From NCBI RefSeq assembly GCF_015461835.1, contig NZ_JACOPX010000026.1:1-64000 (forward strand): a stretch of DNA of 64,000 nt, written 5' to 3'. The notes beneath the pieces were generated by a model. It was given only the letters and a program-made list of their open reading frames with translations. It did not search any database and was not told the DNA's origin. The stretch comes from Pseudomonas neuropathica (GTDB lineage: Bacteria; Pseudomonadota; Gammaproteobacteria; Pseudomonadales; Pseudomonadaceae). Below, piece after piece: positions 25,736-34,645 of the stretch (the first letter of the stretch is position 1; every line of letters begins with the position of its first letter). The translations under genes and the position numbers were made by a program.

Positions 25736-27130
25736 ATGAGCACTGACAAGACCAATCAGTCCTGGGGCGGCCGCTTCAGTGAACCCGTCGACGCCTTCGT
25801 CGCCCGCTTCACCGCCTCCGTCACTTTCGACCAGCGCCTGTATCGCCACGACATCATGGGCTCGATCGCCCACGCCACCATGCTGGCCAAGGTCGGCGTG
25901 CTGACCGATGCCGAGCGCGACAGCATCATCGATGGCCTGAAGACCATTCAGGGCGAAATCGAGGCCGGCCAGTTCGACTGGCGCGTTGACCTCGAAGACG
26001 TGCACATGAACATCGAAGCACGCCTGACCGACCGCATCGGCGTCACCGGTAAAAAGCTGCACACCGGCCGTAGCCGTAACGACCAGGTCGCCACCGACAT
26101 CCGCCTGTGGCTGCGTGACGAAATCGACCTGATCCTCGCCGAGATCACCCGCCTGCAGAAAGGCCTGCTGGAGCAAGCCGAGCGCGAAGCCGCGAGCATC
26201 ATGCCGGGCTTCACCCACCTGCAGACCGCGCAGCCAGTGACCTTCGGGCATCACATGCTGGCCTGGTTCGAAATGCTCAGCCGCGACTACGAGCGCCTGG
26301 TCGACTGCCGCAAGCGCACCAACCGCATGCCGCTGGGCAGCGCCGCGCTGGCTGGCACCACCTACCCGATCGACCGCGAATACACCGCGCAATTGCTGGG
26401 TTTCGACGCCGTCGGCGGCAACTCGCTGGACAACGTCTCCGATCGCGACTTCGCCATCGAATTCTGCTCGGCCGCGAGCATCGCGATGATGCACTTGTCG
26501 CGCTTCTCCGAAGAGCTGGTGCTGTGGACCAGCGCGCAGTTCCAGTTCATTGATCTGCCGGACCGCTTCTGCACCGGCAGCTCGATCATGCCGCAAAAGA
26601 AAAACCCTGACGTACCGGAGCTGGTGCGTGGCAAGACCGGCCGCGTGTTCGGCGCACTGATGGGTCTGCTGACCCTGATGAAAGGCCAGCCGCTGGCCTA
26701 CAACAAGGACAACCAGGAAGACAAAGAGCCGCTGTTCGACGCCGCCGACACCCTGCGTGATTCGCTGCGTGCCTTTGCCGACATGATCCCGGCGATCAAG
26801 CCCAAGCACGCGATCATGCGTGAAGCGGCGCTGCGCGGTTTCTCCACCGCGACCGACCTGGCTGACTACCTGGTACGCCGTGGCCTGCCGTTCCGTGACT
26901 GCCATGAAATCGTCGGTCACGCGGTGAAGTACGGCGTCGACACTGGCAAGGATCTGGCCGAGATGAGCCTGGAAGAACTGCGCCAGTTCAGTGATCAGAT
27001 CGAGCAGGACGTGTTTGCCGTGCTGACCCTGGAAGGCTCGGTGAATGCTCGTGACCATATCGGCGGCACTGCGCCGGCGCAGGTCAAGGCAGCTGTGGTG
27101 CGCGGTCAGGCCCTGATCGCTAGCCGCTAA
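25736..27130 (+). CDS. argH: Argininosuccinate lyase
   Basis: Splits argininosuccinate into arginine and fumarate, the last step of arginine synthesis. The protein is 464 aa, matching the Pseudomonas length, from the ATG at 25736; 28 further upstream residues are not conserved. The superfamily signature GSSIMPQKKNPDVPELVRGK lies near 284. The HTGRSRNDQVATDIRLW motif near 109 and the GFTHLQTAQPVTFGHH motif carrying the catalytic histidine near 160 are also clear. It diverges from the broken algZ. Confidence 0.97.
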   Translation: MSTDKTNQSWGGRFSEPVDAFVARFTASVTFDQRLYRHDIMGSIAHATMLAKVGVLTDAERDSIIDGLKTIQGEIEAGQFDWRVDLEDVHMNIEARLTDRIGVTGKKLHTGRSRNDQVATDIRLWLRDEIDLILAEITRLQKGLLEQAEREAASIMPGFTHLQTAQPVTFGHHMLAWFEMLSRDYERLVDCRKRTNRMPLGSAALAGTTYPIDREYTAQLLGFDAVGGNSLDNVSDRDFAIEFCSAASIAMMHLSRFSEELVLWTSAQFQFIDLPDRFCTGSSIMPQKKNPDVPELVRGKTGRVFGALMGLLTLMKGQPLAYNKDNQEDKEPLFDAADTLRDSLRAFADMIPAIKPKHAIMREAALRGFSTATDLADYLVRRGLPFRDCHEIVGHAVKYGVDTGKDLAEMSLEELRQFSDQIEQDVFAVLTLEGSVNARDHIGGTAPAQVKAAVVRGQALIASR

Positions 27131-27146
27131 CAGAAAAAGCCAAAAG

Positions 27147-27213
27147 CATCGCGAGCAGGCTCACTCCTACATTGGAATGCGTTCCCCTGCAGGAGTGAGC
27201 CTGCTCGCGATAG
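27147..27213. repeat. REPIN, GAGCCTGCTCGCGAT class
   Basis: Compact doublet: CATCGCGAGCAGGCTCACTC and the inverted GGAGTGAGCCTGCTCGCGAT, about 18 bp apart, between the convergent argH and glutathione transferase genes. The spacer (ATTGGAATGCGTTCCCCT) closely matches that of the copy at 62.5 kb. Confidence 0.9.
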
Positions 27214-27236
27214 CTGCTTTCAACTCACTACAAACC

Positions 27237-27896
27237 TCACTTCTTGGCAGCGATCATCGCCAAAAACGCCGGCATCGCCGCCTCTTTATCCGCTGCAATC
27301 CTCTGCACATGCGGATTCTGCTCAAGCCGCTCCAGCAGCGTTTTCGCCTCGGGCATCTGCGCCAGAAAATCGATCCCGAACAGTTTCTGCCCGACCGCAC
27401 AGGCCAGCGGCACGCTGTAGAGGAAGTACAAGTCGGCAATGCTCAGACTGTCGCCCGCCACATACGGGGCGAACTTGCCGTGCCGACCCAGCGCCGCAAA
27501 ACCCAGTTGCAATTCAGTCTTGGTCTTTTCCTTGATCGCGTCCGGCAGGGTCATGCCGAAGAACGCCTCGCCGTAACAGGCGCGTCCCGGCAGCTCGATG
27601 TACAGCTCGATTTCCTTGGCAATCGCCAGCACCTGCGCGCGTTCGAATGGATCGCTCGGCAGCAGTGGTGTGCCTTTCTGGGTCTGCTCGAGGTATTCGA
27701 GGATGATCGCGGTTTCGTTGATAAAACCAGCGTCTACACCCAGCACCGGCACTTTGCCGCGCGGGCTGATGGCCAGAGACTCCGGTGTCTGCGTCGGGTA
27801 GAACGTGACCTCTTCGAACGGCAGGCCTTTTTCCAGCAGTGCCAGTTTGACCATGTTGTAGTAGTTGCTGACTGAGAATCCGTAGAGCTTGAACAT
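27237..27896 (-). CDS. Glutathione S-transferase family protein
   Basis: Cytosolic GST-like protein of 219 aa. The N-terminal thioredoxin-like domain (1-78) has FKLYGFSVSNYYNMVKLAL, with a serine where the activating residue is expected, and NETAIILEYLEQ for glutathione binding. The helical C-terminal domain contains LSIADLYFLYSVPLAC. The substrate is unknown. The ATG at 27896 lies seven bases after GGAGG. Confidence 0.9.
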   Translation of the reverse strand: MFKLYGFSVSNYYNMVKLALLEKGLPFEEVTFYPTQTPESLAISPRGKVPVLGVDAGFINETAIILEYLEQTQKGTPLLPSDPFERAQVLAIAKEIELYIELPGRACYGEAFFGMTLPDAIKEKTKTELQLGFAALGRHGKFAPYVAGDSLSIADLYFLYSVPLACAVGQKLFGIDFLAQMPEAKTLLERLEQNPHVQRIAADKEAAMPAFLAMIAAKK

Positions 27897-28019
27897 CACA
27901 TAGCCTCCAGGCCGTGCGGGGTGGGCAGTGCCTGTTTATAGATCGCTCAAGCCTTTCCCGCCAGCAGCATCACACCGCTGAATGCGGGTAAACTGGCGCC
28001 TTTCCTTGAGGAGCCTGCC

Positions 28020-28310
28020 ATGAGCGAGCCGACAGACATCGACAACGACAATGACGAAGAAGAGTTCGCCGAGGCTACGTTGATCGAAGCCATCGAGAAC
28101 CAGATCGAAAGCGACAACCCGCCAGCGGCCAAAGCGACCTTCAACAAGCTGACCCTGGTGGGGGTTGAGCGCGAAGAGATCCTCAATCTGATGGCACATG
28201 TGCTGGCCTATGAGATTGACGCGATGCTCGATGAAGACCGCGCATTTGATACTGAATGGTACGAAGCGGCCCTGCGTGCACTCCCTGAGTTGCCACCAGA
28301 AAAAGCCTAA
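28020..28310 (+). CDS. Small acidic conserved protein of unknown function
   Basis: Protein of 96 aa that I do not recognise. The first 17 residues are very acidic (DNDNDEEEFAEAT). The remainder looks helical (LIEAIENQIESDNPPAAKAT, EEILNLMAHVLAYEIDAML), with no cysteines, signal peptide or membrane segment. GAGGAG sits six bases before the ATG, and codon use matches neighbours, so it is a real gene. It is followed directly by a REP doublet. Confidence 0.75.
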   Translation: MSEPTDIDNDNDEEEFAEATLIEAIENQIESDNPPAAKATFNKLTLVGVEREEILNLMAHVLAYEIDAMLDEDRAFDTEWYEAALRALPELPPEKA

Positions 28311-28313
28311 GAT

Positions 28314-28385
28314 CAAAAGATCGCAGCCTTCGGCAGCTCCTACACAAATCCCCTGTAGGAGCTGCCGAAGGCTGCGATCTTTTTT
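28314..28385. repeat. REP doublet, GATCGCAGCC..GGCAGCTCC class
   Basis: Two near-identical inverted units, AAAAGATCGCAGCCTTCGGC and GCCGAAGGCTGCGATCTTTT, 15 bp apart. The trailing T run means it could also end transcription of the small acidic gene just upstream. Confidence 0.9.
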
Positions 28386-28506
28386 ATGGGGACTACACTG
28401 GAATCCGCCTCACGACAAAATCCCTGATCTGAGCACTGGACATGCCGCAAAAGCGGGTTCACCTTAGGGGCGCTGTCGTCCAATTCCTAGAAAGTCTGGA
28501 GTCCTT

Positions 28507-28752
28507 ATGTCGCTTACCCCTGAGTTGGTTGCCGAACTGGAAGTCCTTGCACTCTTTCCCCTGGACAGTTCCCAGGAAGGTTTGAAAATTCATCAGACCG
28601 CTGCCCCGAAACATATTTCTGCCGCCAAACGCCTCTTTGAAAAAGACCTGACCGATCAGCCCGATGGCGGGTATCTGACCAGCCTCGGTCGCGACGCCGC
28701 ACAAAATGTGCAAACCGTGCTGACCATTCTGAGAGAGCAAGAAACCGCCTGA
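28507..28752 (+). CDS. TIGR02647 family small protein
   Basis: Protein of 81 aa matching the small family TIGR02647, as I remember it, from gamma-proteobacteria. It begins SLTPELVAELEVLALFPLDS and ends in GGYLTSLGRDAAQNVQTVLT, a likely helix-rich fold. A winged-helix-like role has not been shown. The spacing to cyaA (182 bp) suggests separate transcription. Confidence 0.65.
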   Translation: MSLTPELVAELEVLALFPLDSSQEGLKIHQTAAPKHISAAKRLFEKDLTDQPDGGYLTSLGRDAAQNVQTVLTILREQETA

Positions 28753-28934
28753 TTCTTCCCGACTTCGCCCACGGGAACTCCTGCCACGGGATTTCCGCGG
28801 GCCTGCCCGGCCATCCGCGATAGAAATCTGACGTCAAAAAACAAATTCAGCTAAAAGTCCCGCTGCGCTAAGGCTAAACTGCCTCCCATTCCGAGACCCT
28901 CTTCGTCCGAGCTTGCGAGCCGGTTTGAGCTGAC

Positions 28935-31778
28935 ATGACGCGCACCCACGAAATCCGCCCCGACCTGGACGAAGGCATCGACCGCAAGGTGCTCAGCCAG
29001 CTACGCGCGCGCTTTCTCAAACTCAATGAAGGCCGCCTCGGCCGCGCCCTTGAGGGCTTGTCGACCCGCCAGCAAAGTGTTTTGACGCTGTTACCGCTGT
29101 TCTTTCATGTTAATCACCCGCTGCTGCCGGGCTACGTGTCGGGCAGTACGCCGGCCGGCCTGTCGAATTACGAGCCAGACGCCAACACCCTCGCCGAGGC
29201 GCAACGCCTGACCCGTTCGTTCTCCTACAAGCCGCGCCACGGCAGCAATCCGCCGCGACCGATTCATGGCCTGTTCCTGATGGGCAGCCTCGGTACGCTG
29301 GCGCAAGCCGATCAGAGTGACATGGACGTGTGGGTCTGCCACGCGCCTGACTTGAGCGAAGGTGAACTCGCCGAACTGAGCAAGAAATGTCAGTTGCTGG
29401 AAGCCTGGGCCGCGAGCCAGGGCGCCGAGGCTCATTTTTTCCTGATCGACCCGGTGCGCTTCGTCAAAGGCGAACGCGACACCCAACTCAGCTCGGAAAA
29501 CTGCGGCAGCACCCAACACTATCTGCTGCTCGACGAGTTTTATCGCACTGCAATCTGGCTGGCCGGGCGCACGCCGATCTGGTGGCTGGTGCCGGTTTAC
29601 GAAGAAACTGCGTACGACCTTTACACCCACACCCTGCTGTCCAAGCGTTTTATCCGCGCCGACGAGACCCTCGACCTCGGTCATCTGGCGCGGATTCCGC
29701 CGGGCGAATTCATCGGTGCCGGATTGTGGCAGTTGTTCAAGGGCATCGAGTCACCCTACAAATCGGTGCTCAAGCTGCTGCTGACCGAGGTCTACGCCAG
29801 CGAACACCCGCAGGTGCAATGTCTGAGCCTGCGCTTCAAAAAAGCTGTGTTCGCCAATCAGCTCGATCTGGATGAGCTGGACCCGTACATGGTCGTGTAC
29901 CGGCGTATCGAGGAATACCTCACCGCGCGCAACGAGCCGGAACGGCTGGAGCTGGTTCGTCGCGCGTTGTACCTGAAGGTCAACCGCAAGCTCACCGGCA
30001 ATAGCCGCACCCAGAGCTGGCAACGCACGTTGCTGGAGCGGCTGGCCAGCGAGTGGCATTGGGATCAGCGGCAACTGACGCTGCTCGACAGCCGCAGTCA
30101 GTGGAAAGTCCGCCAGGTCAGCGCCGAACGTCGCGCGCTGGTCAACGAGCTGAACTACAGCTATCGCTTCCTGACCCAGTTCGCCCGCACAGAACAAACC
30201 GTCAGCCTGATCAATAAACGCGATCTCAATGTGCTGGGGCGCCGGCTCTACGCGGCCTTCGAACGCAAGGCCGACAAGGTCGAATTCATCAACCCCGGCA
30301 TCGCCCCGGATCTGGCCGAAGACACCCTGACCCTGGTGCAATCACGCAATAAAAAGGAACCGGGACAAACCCAGTGGGGCCTGTATAACGGCAGCCTCAC
30401 GGCACTGGAGTGGGAACATTTTGCGCCGATCAAGCGCAGCCGCGAGTTACTGGAGCTGTTGACCTGGTGCCACCGCAACGGCGTGATCGACAGCAGCACC
30501 CGCCTGGCCCTGCATCCCGGCACCAGCGACCTGAGCGAGTTCGAGCTGTTCAACCTGCTCGGCAGCCTGCAACAGTGCATTGCCCTGCCCTTGCCCACCG
30601 TCGCGGAAGAACCGTTGCTGCGTGCAGCGGTGCCAAGCGAAGTGCTGATTCTGGTCAACGTCGGCGTCGACCCGCTCAAGCATCACCGCGACCTCAATAT
30701 CCTGATGACCACCGAGCGCACCGACTCGCTGAGTTACGCCGGGGTGCGCGAAAACCTCGTGCTGACCCTGGATCAGGTCACGCTCAATAGCTGGAATGAA
30801 GTACTGGTCAACCGCTTCGACGGCCCGCATGCCCTGCTCGACTGCCTACGCGATTACCTCAACAACCTGCCGCGCGGGCCGTTGCAGCCGTCATTGAAGG
30901 TGCGCTGCTTCTGCCACAACCGCGCGCAGTTCATTGCCCGTCGCGTTGAAGAAATCATCGACACCGCGCAGAACCTGTTGCTCAGCGAGTTGAACCATCG
31001 CTACCTGATTCAGGTTCAGCAGCATTATCACGTGCTGGAATTGGTGCCGGGCCAGGTCAACCATGTGGCGCTTGCCACCCTGCCGGCCCTGCTCGATTAC
31101 CTTGGCGAAGAACAGCCGCGCTACAGTCCGCTGCACCTGGATCCCATGGCACTGGAAGATAACGACCTCGCGCTGATCCTGCCGATGGGCCAGCCGGAGT
31201 GCATTCAAGTGTTCTATCGGATCACCGAGCAGCAGGCCGAGCTGTACGTGCTGGATGAGTTCAACGCGCTGTGGCAGCAACATTTGCCCTATCACGACGA
31301 GCAGAGTCTGTTGGTGCCGTTGCAGCGCTTCCTGCAATCGATTCTGTTTCGCCGCGAAGCCGTGCTGCCGATGGACGCCGGTCCCGACGGCCGTCTCGAC
31401 ACTTTGTATTACCAGCTATTGCCTTCAGGTCCGGGGCGCGCGCGCCGGGTCGAAGCGCGGCCGGCACCGCAGACGCCAGTGAACAAGCCGTTCTACGACG
31501 TGCAGGCGATCGTCGGCAAAGCCGCACCGGGCGAAGTGCAGGTCACGCTGTATTGCAATCAACGGGAATTCAGCGAACTGGAACATGGCGACCAGCTGTT
31601 CAGCGTGGTCGCCCGGGAGATCGTCGAGCAGCGCCGCGAGAGCGAACGCTATCGCTGCTACATCACCGACCTCGACCTTTCCGGCCTGCTCGGTGACGGG
31701 CAGAGTTCAAGCAATCTGTATCTGCGCTACAAGGCTGACCTGGAGCGCGCTCTGAACGAGGCACTCGAACAGGTCTGA
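28935..31778 (+). CDS. cyaA: Class I adenylate cyclase
   Basis: Makes cyclic AMP from ATP, 947 aa. The catalytic N-terminal domain contains the class I nucleotidyltransferase signature GSLGTLAQADQSDMDVWV (about 114-131). The serine and two aspartates of the S-D-x-D motif coordinate metal. A long C-terminal regulatory region follows. In P. aeruginosa CyaA is one of two cyclases feeding Vfr signalling. It ends six bases before the convergent rnk gene. Confidence 0.96.
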   Translation: MTRTHEIRPDLDEGIDRKVLSQLRARFLKLNEGRLGRALEGLSTRQQSVLTLLPLFFHVNHPLLPGYVSGSTPAGLSNYEPDANTLAEAQRLTRSFSYKPRHGSNPPRPIHGLFLMGSLGTLAQADQSDMDVWVCHAPDLSEGELAELSKKCQLLEAWAASQGAEAHFFLIDPVRFVKGERDTQLSSENCGSTQHYLLLDEFYRTAIWLAGRTPIWWLVPVYEETAYDLYTHTLLSKRFIRADETLDLGHLARIPPGEFIGAGLWQLFKGIESPYKSVLKLLLTEVYASEHPQVQCLSLRFKKAVFANQLDLDELDPYMVVYRRIEEYLTARNEPERLELVRRALYLKVNRKLTGNSRTQSWQRTLLERLASEWHWDQRQLTLLDSRSQWKVRQVSAERRALVNELNYSYRFLTQFARTEQTVSLINKRDLNVLGRRLYAAFERKADKVEFINPGIAPDLAEDTLTLVQSRNKKEPGQTQWGLYNGSLTALEWEHFAPIKRSRELLELLTWCHRNGVIDSSTRLALHPGTSDLSEFELFNLLGSLQQCIALPLPTVAEEPLLRAAVPSEVLILVNVGVDPLKHHRDLNILMTTERTDSLSYAGVRENLVLTLDQVTLNSWNEVLVNRFDGPHALLDCLRDYLNNLPRGPLQPSLKVRCFCHNRAQFIARRVEEIIDTAQNLLLSELNHRYLIQVQQHYHVLELVPGQVNHVALATLPALLDYLGEEQPRYSPLHLDPMALEDNDLALILPMGQPECIQVFYRITEQQAELYVLDEFNALWQQHLPYHDEQSLLVPLQRFLQSILFRREAVLPMDAGPDGRLDTLYYQLLPSGPGRARRVEARPAPQTPVNKPFYDVQAIVGKAAPGEVQVTLYCNQREFSELEHGDQLFSVVAREIVEQRRESERYRCYITDLDLSGLLGDGQSSSNLYLRYKADLERALNEALEQV

Positions 31779-31784
31779 GGCGGG

Positions 31785-32204
31785 TTACTCGGGAAACGCG
31801 CCACCGTTGGCCGGTTGCGATTCGACTTCAAGCAAAGTCAGCTTGAGGGTCTTGCCACCGGGAGCCGGCCAGTCAATGTGCTGACCGACTTTCAGGCCCA
31901 GCAACGCGCTGCCGACCGGTGCCAGAATGGAGATCTTGCCTTCATCGGCGTTGGCATCCTTGGGATAGACCAGCGTCAGGTGATAGTCCTTGCCACTGCC
32001 TTCTTCGCGGCAATGCACACGGGAATTCATCGTCACGACATCGGCGGGCACTTCATCGTGGCCGACCACGGTGTCGGCGCGGTCCAGTTCGGTTTGCAGC
32101 GCAATCACGCCCGGCGCAGCCTGGTCTTTATCGTTCAGGTTGTCGATCAAGCGCTCCAGACGTTGCACGTCCAGACGGGTAAGGGTGATGGAAGGTGCGG
32201 TCAT
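31785..32204 (-). CDS. rnk: Nucleoside diphosphate kinase regulator Rnk
   Basis: GreA/GreB-like protein of 139 aa. It has a short N-terminal coiled-coil (LDVQRLERLIDNLNDKDQ) and a C-terminal FKBP-like GreA domain with LAPVGSALLGLKVGQHIDWP. Rnk binds RNA polymerase and was first described as a regulator of nucleoside diphosphate kinase. The chosen ATG at 32204 has an AGGAG site; ten upstream in-frame residues are rejected. Confidence 0.92.
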   Translation of the reverse strand: MTAPSITLTRLDVQRLERLIDNLNDKDQAAPGVIALQTELDRADTVVGHDEVPADVVTMNSRVHCREEGSGKDYHLTLVYPKDANADEGKISILAPVGSALLGLKVGQHIDWPAPGGKTLKLTLLEVESQPANGGAFPE

Positions 32205-32243
32205 GATCCGGGCAGACTCCTTTCTTCTGCACACAAAAAAAGC

Positions 32244-32271
32244 AAAACCCCGCCAAAAAAGACGGGGTTTT
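32244..32271 (-). terminator. Intrinsic terminator after the cyaY operon
   Basis: AAAACCCCG and CGGGGTTTT arms surround a 10-base centre. Read on the minus strand a TTTTGCTTTTTTT tail follows. It ends transcription of cyaY and the DUF1289 gene before rnk. Confidence 0.88.
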
Positions 32272-32332
32272 CACCAAGCCTCGATGGGTTGAGGCGTGTT
32301 CGGACACTATCACAGCTCAAAAAATATACAAG

Positions 32333-32557
32333 TCACGCCCCGGCGCACTGTTTGCGCTGCGACGCCTGCGCGCAAATCACGCGCCGCCGCTCGTCGTCCG
32401 CCGAACGCCATTCGCGAATGTCCTCGACATGGCGGAAACAACCGAGGCAGACCTTCTGCTCATCCAATCGGCACACGCCGCTGCACGGCGAGGGCACGGC
32501 CGGGCTGATGTTGCTGTACAGCGGCTTCGGTGGCCGAACGGGAGCGGTGTCAGTCAC
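32333..32557 (-). CDS. DUF1289 cysteine-cluster protein
   Basis: Small protein of 74 aa with four cysteines in the DUF1289 pattern: PCSGVCRLDEQKVCLGCFR, followed by EDIREWRSADDERRR. The four cysteines probably bind a metal or an iron-sulfur cluster. It starts four bases after the cyaY stop. This supports a link with iron-sulfur metabolism, but no function is established. Confidence 0.87.
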   Translation of the reverse strand: MTDTAPVRPPKPLYSNISPAVPSPCSGVCRLDEQKVCLGCFRHVEDIREWRSADDERRRVICAQASQRKQCAGA

Positions 32558-32561
32558 GGAA

Positions 32562-32894
32562 TCACAGACCTTCGAAATCGAATTCAGCGCCAGCCTGCTG
32601 CTTGACGATGCGCTCTAGCATTTCGCCCAGTTGCTCTTCGCTCTTGTCGCACATCCAGCGCTCGCTTTCTTCGTCGTAGTCGAAGTGGAAACCACCGGAC
32701 ACTGCCGCCAGCCATAGCTGACGCAGCGGCTCCTGGCGGCTGAAGATCAGCTGCGAGCCGTTTTCGAACTTGACGGTCAAGACACCTGCCGAGCTCTCCA
32801 GGTCGATATCCAGGTCGCTGTCATCAAAGATATCTTCCAGCGTCTGCTGGGTAGCATCGACCAGATCGTGGAAACGGGCTTCGGACAAACTCAT
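32562..32894 (-). CDS. cyaY: Frataxin-like iron donor CyaY
   Basis: Bacterial frataxin of 110 aa, which binds iron and regulates iron-sulfur cluster assembly by IscS/IscU. The acidic first helix carries TLEDIFDDSDLDIDLE (iron-binding surface). SQLIFSRQEPLRQLWLAAVS and GGFHFDYDEESERWMC complete the sheet. The start at 32894 has a GAGG site. Upstream frame extension is translated intergenic and REP sequence. Confidence 0.95.
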   Translation of the reverse strand: MSLSEARFHDLVDATQQTLEDIFDDSDLDIDLESSAGVLTVKFENGSQLIFSRQEPLRQLWLAAVSGGFHFDYDEESERWMCDKSEEQLGEMLERIVKQQAGAEFDFEGL

Positions 32895-33008
32895 TGCGGC
32901 AACCTCAAAAAATGTCTGATCAGGCACAAGCGCCGAAAGATACGGACGCTGCTGGCCGATTGCAAAGATTAACGACCAAGCACCGGTCAGGGCATCGAAC
33001 ACCCAACC

Positions 33009-33099
33009 CTGTGGGAGCGAGCCTGCTCGCGAATGGCCGGCACATTCAACATTATTGTTGCCTGACACACCGCCATCGCGAGCAGGCTCGCTCCCACAG
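33009..33099. repeat. REPIN, GTGGGAGCGAGCCTGCTCGCGAA subclass
   Basis: Two inverted units CTGTGGGAGCGAGCCTGCTC and GAGCAGGCTCGCTCCCACAG around a central spacer, between the divergent cyaY and lppL. It belongs to the GTGGGAGCGAGC variant, distinct from the TAGGAGTGAGC variant. Confidence 0.9.
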
Positions 33100-33148
33100 G
33101 GTTACCAGTGCTCACGGACAAGCCCCGCCGGACGGGAACCCCCTCGCA

Positions 33149-33177
33149 TAGGCAAGCTGCCGGGTGGCCGGTATACT
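33149..33177 (+). promoter_or_regulatory. Promoter of the lppL-lysA-dapF operon
   Basis: TAGGCA (33149-33154) and TATACT (33172-33177) are 17 bp apart, 34 bp before the lppL ATG. The -35 matches the sigma-70 consensus at four of six positions. Confidence 0.5.
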
Positions 33178-33211
33178 CCGGCGCAATTAACGCATTTTCA
33201 AGGATTTCGCC

Positions 33212-33385
33212 ATGAAGCGCCTGATCTCTTCCCTTGCTGCGCTCGTCGCGGTTGCCTGCCTCGTTTCGGCCTGTGGTCAAAAAGGCCCGCTGTACCTGCC
33301 GGATGACGATCAGGACCCGGCCGAGCAAGCCCAGTCTTCGCAGAAGCAGCCGTCCAAAGCACACAAGCACGACGTTTACCAATAA
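33212..33385 (+). CDS. lppL: Small lipoprotein LppL
   Basis: Lipoprotein of 57 aa (MKRLISSLAALVAV start, lipobox LVSACGQKGPLYLP with Cys at 21). The YifL/LptM-type signature GQKGPLYLP is intact. In E. coli the relative LptM assists assembly of the LptDE complex, so a similar role is likely. AAGGAT lies six bases before the ATG. It starts the conserved lppL-lysA-dapF run, and lysA follows nine bases after its stop. Confidence 0.92.
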   Translation: MKRLISSLAALVAVACLVSACGQKGPLYLPDDDQDPAEQAQSSQKQPSKAHKHDVYQ

Positions 33386-33394
33386 GGGATCGCC

Positions 33395-34642
33395 ATGGAC
33401 GCTTTTAACTACCGTGGCGGGGAGCTGTTCGCGGAAGGTGTGGCGCTGTCCGCCATCGCCGACCGCTTCGGCACGCCCACCTATGTTTACTCGCGCGCGC
33501 ATATCGAAGCCCAGTATCTGGCCTATGCCGATGCGTTGGCCGGCATGCCGCACCTGGTCTGCTTTGCGGTCAAAGCCAACTCCAACCTCGGCGTGCTGAA
33601 TGTCCTGGCCCGCCTCGGCGCCGGTTTCGACATCGTCTCCCGTGGCGAACTGGAACGCGTGCTCGCCGCTGGCGGCAGCCCTGACAAGATCGTCTTCTCC
33701 GGTGTCGGCAAGACCCGTGACGACATGCGTCGCGCCCTCGAAGTCGGCGTGCACTGCTTCAACGTCGAATCCACCGACGAGCTCGAGCGTCTGCAAGTGG
33801 TCGCTGCCGAGCTCGGCGTTCGCGCACCGGTATCGCTGCGGGTGAACCCGGACGTTGATGCCGGCACCCACCCGTACATTTCCACCGGTCTCAAAGAGAA
33901 CAAGTTCGGCATCGCCATCGCCGACGCCGAAGACGTGTACGTGCGCGCCGCGCATCTGCCGAACCTGGAAGTGGTCGGTGTCGACTGCCACATCGGCTCG
34001 CAACTGACCACGCTGCCACCGTTCCTTGATGCCCTCGATCGCTTGCTGGATCTGGTCGACCGTCTCGGCGACTGCGGCATTCACCTGCGCCACATTGATC
34101 TCGGTGGTGGTTTGGGCGTGCGCTATCGCGATGAAGAGCCGCCATTGGCTGCCGACTACATCAAGGCTGTGCGCGAGCGCTTGAACGGACGTGACCTGGC
34201 GCTGGTGTTCGAGCCGGGCCGTTTCATCGTCGCCAATGCCGGCGTGCTGCTGACGCAGGTCGAGTACCTCAAGCACACCGAACATAAAGACTTCGCCATC
34301 GTCGACGCGGCGATGAACGACCTGATCCGCCCGGCGCTGTATCAGGCGTGGATGGACGTCACCGCGGTCAAACCGCGTGACACCACTGCGCGCAAATACG
34401 ACATCGTCGGCCCGATCTGCGAAACCGGCGATTTCCTCGCCAAGGACCGTGAATTGGCCCTGGCCGAAGGCGATCTGCTGGCCGTGCATTCGGCCGGTGC
34501 CTACGGCTTTGTGATGAGTTCCAACTACAACACCCGCGGCCGTGCTGCCGAAGTGTTGGTAGACGGTGATCAGGTTTTTGAAGTGCGCCGCCGCGAAACC
34601 GTGGCCGAGCTGTTTGCCGGCGAAAGCCTGCTGCCGGAGTAA
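33395..34642 (+). CDS. lysA: Diaminopimelate decarboxylase
   Basis: PLP enzyme of 415 aa converting meso-diaminopimelate to lysine. The PLP lysine is K60 in CFAVKANSN. The barrel carries GAGFDIVSRGELERV and the HIDLGGGLGVRY glycine loop. The C-terminal domain has ICETGDFLAKDREL with the active-site cysteine, and YGFVMSSNYN. It lies between lppL and dapF, with three bases to dapF. Confidence 0.97.
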   Translation: MDAFNYRGGELFAEGVALSAIADRFGTPTYVYSRAHIEAQYLAYADALAGMPHLVCFAVKANSNLGVLNVLARLGAGFDIVSRGELERVLAAGGSPDKIVFSGVGKTRDDMRRALEVGVHCFNVESTDELERLQVVAAELGVRAPVSLRVNPDVDAGTHPYISTGLKENKFGIAIADAEDVYVRAAHLPNLEVVGVDCHIGSQLTTLPPFLDALDRLLDLVDRLGDCGIHLRHIDLGGGLGVRYRDEEPPLAADYIKAVRERLNGRDLALVFEPGRFIVANAGVLLTQVEYLKHTEHKDFAIVDAAMNDLIRPALYQAWMDVTAVKPRDTTARKYDIVGPICETGDFLAKDRELALAEGDLLAVHSAGAYGFVMSSNYNTRGRAAEVLVDGDQVFEVRRRETVAELFAGESLLPE

Positions 34643-34645
34643 CCC